DNA from: Leptidea sinapis
Taxonomy: Eukaryota > Arthropoda > Insecta > Lepidoptera > Pieridae
NCBI RefSeq assembly: GCF_905404315.1
Contig: NC_066293.1
Location: forward strand, 1,441,001-1,505,000
Direction: 5' to 3'
Length of the DNA stretch: 64,000 nt
Notes under the pieces: generated by a model
Database searches by the model: none
The model's input: the letters and a program-made list of their open reading frames with translations, nothing else
Told to the model about the DNA's origin: nothing
Translations under genes and position numbers: made by a program
Part shown: in pieces, positions 63,674 to 64,000 of the stretch
How the letters are laid out: every line of letters starts with the position of its first letter
Numbering within the stretch: the stretch's first letter is position 1

Positions 63674-64000
63674 GGTCTATATGATTCTATGCGATTCTAT
63701 AAACCAAAATATTAGAATTATTTGGTGGACCAGGAGCATCTATTTTTCATAAGTTATTCTTTATACTCTATATGTTCTTTAATCGTATAGTAGGCTTTTT
63801 ATATAAGGCGAGTCTTTATAACTTTTTTTAATTCAGGAGGACTAATATATTACTAGCTGACCCGGCAAACGTTGTTTTGCCATATAAAGTATAATTCACG
63901 CGATTATGTAATATTCTGGTGTGTGAGCTATATTATTGTAAAGTTTCATCACAATCCATTCAGTAGTTTTTGCTTTAAAGAAGTACAAACATACATCCAG
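63674..64000. repeat. Two dispersed lepidopteran repeat words at the window end
   Basis: GGACCAGGAGCATCTATTTTT at 63729 matches 37139 (LINE G 3' side). TAGCTGACCCGGCAAACGTT at 63854 with TTTCATCACAATCCATTCAG after it is a repeat I recognise from many lepidopteran genomes. It runs off the window. Confidence 0.5.

Overview
This window looks like insect nuclear DNA, most probably from a moth or butterfly. It is AT-rich and its genes contain introns. Most of its length is transposable elements of lepidopteran type: jockey-, RTE- and CR1-like LINEs, a CsRn1-type LTR element primed by tRNA-Trp, mariner, hAT and Crypton relics, and fold-back elements with the AAAACCGACT-type end. There are no bacterial-style operons, rRNA genes, intact tRNA genes or CRISPR arrays. 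Everything was read by eye; no similarity search was run.

Host-like genes. (1) Three paralogous C2H2 zinc-finger genes share one design: a long terminal exon entered in phase 1, opening with a short VKxE/D motif. ZNF1 is a terminal exon only (1164-1882, +). ZNF2 is a complete four-exon ZAD-C2H2 gene (31226-35759, -) whose exons sum to exactly 407 codons. ZNF3 (53644-61396, +) has two tandemly duplicated spacer exons rich in SUMO-consensus motifs. ZNF2 and ZNF3 both carry decayed finger sequence just past the stop codon. (2) A spliced gene at 11982-14613 (+) encodes a Mutator-type transposase domain fused to a YqaJ/lambda-exonuclease-type nuclease. Its nuclease motifs are all present, but the first transposase aspartate is replaced, and two single-base changes in A-runs split the frame.

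Mobile layer. 3.4-9.6 kb is a three-level nest of LINEs (A interrupted by B, B interrupted by C1). 9.7-11.9 kb is a second copy of family C. 15.5-21.8 kb is a mariner relic split by a 5.8-kb CsRn1-type LTR element. 22.7-23.3 kb is a 100-bp tandem array headed by an inverted part-copy. 24.5-27.4 kb is a jockey LINE with a 623-residue open frame. 28.9-29.4 kb is a Crypton-like fragment. 34.0-35.6 kb is a LINE inside ZNF2 intron 1. 38.2-39.9 kb is another family C copy. 40.4-49.0 kb is a gypsy-like LTR element with an RTE LINE in its integrase (12-bp target duplication). 49.2-51.4 kb is a deletion derivative of the CsRn1 element, itself split by a jockey fragment. 51.7-52.3 kb holds two terminal-inverted-repeat elements. 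The rest of the right side is ZNF3 introns filled with LINE relics, then a CR1-like LINE relic and a 500-bp hAT element with a perfect 8-bp target duplication.

How it works together: the likely host functions are DNA-binding transcription regulators (the ZAD-C2H2 genes) and possibly a domesticated Mutator/YqaJ protein. The remainder is a stratified record of insertions that can be dated relative to one another from the nesting.
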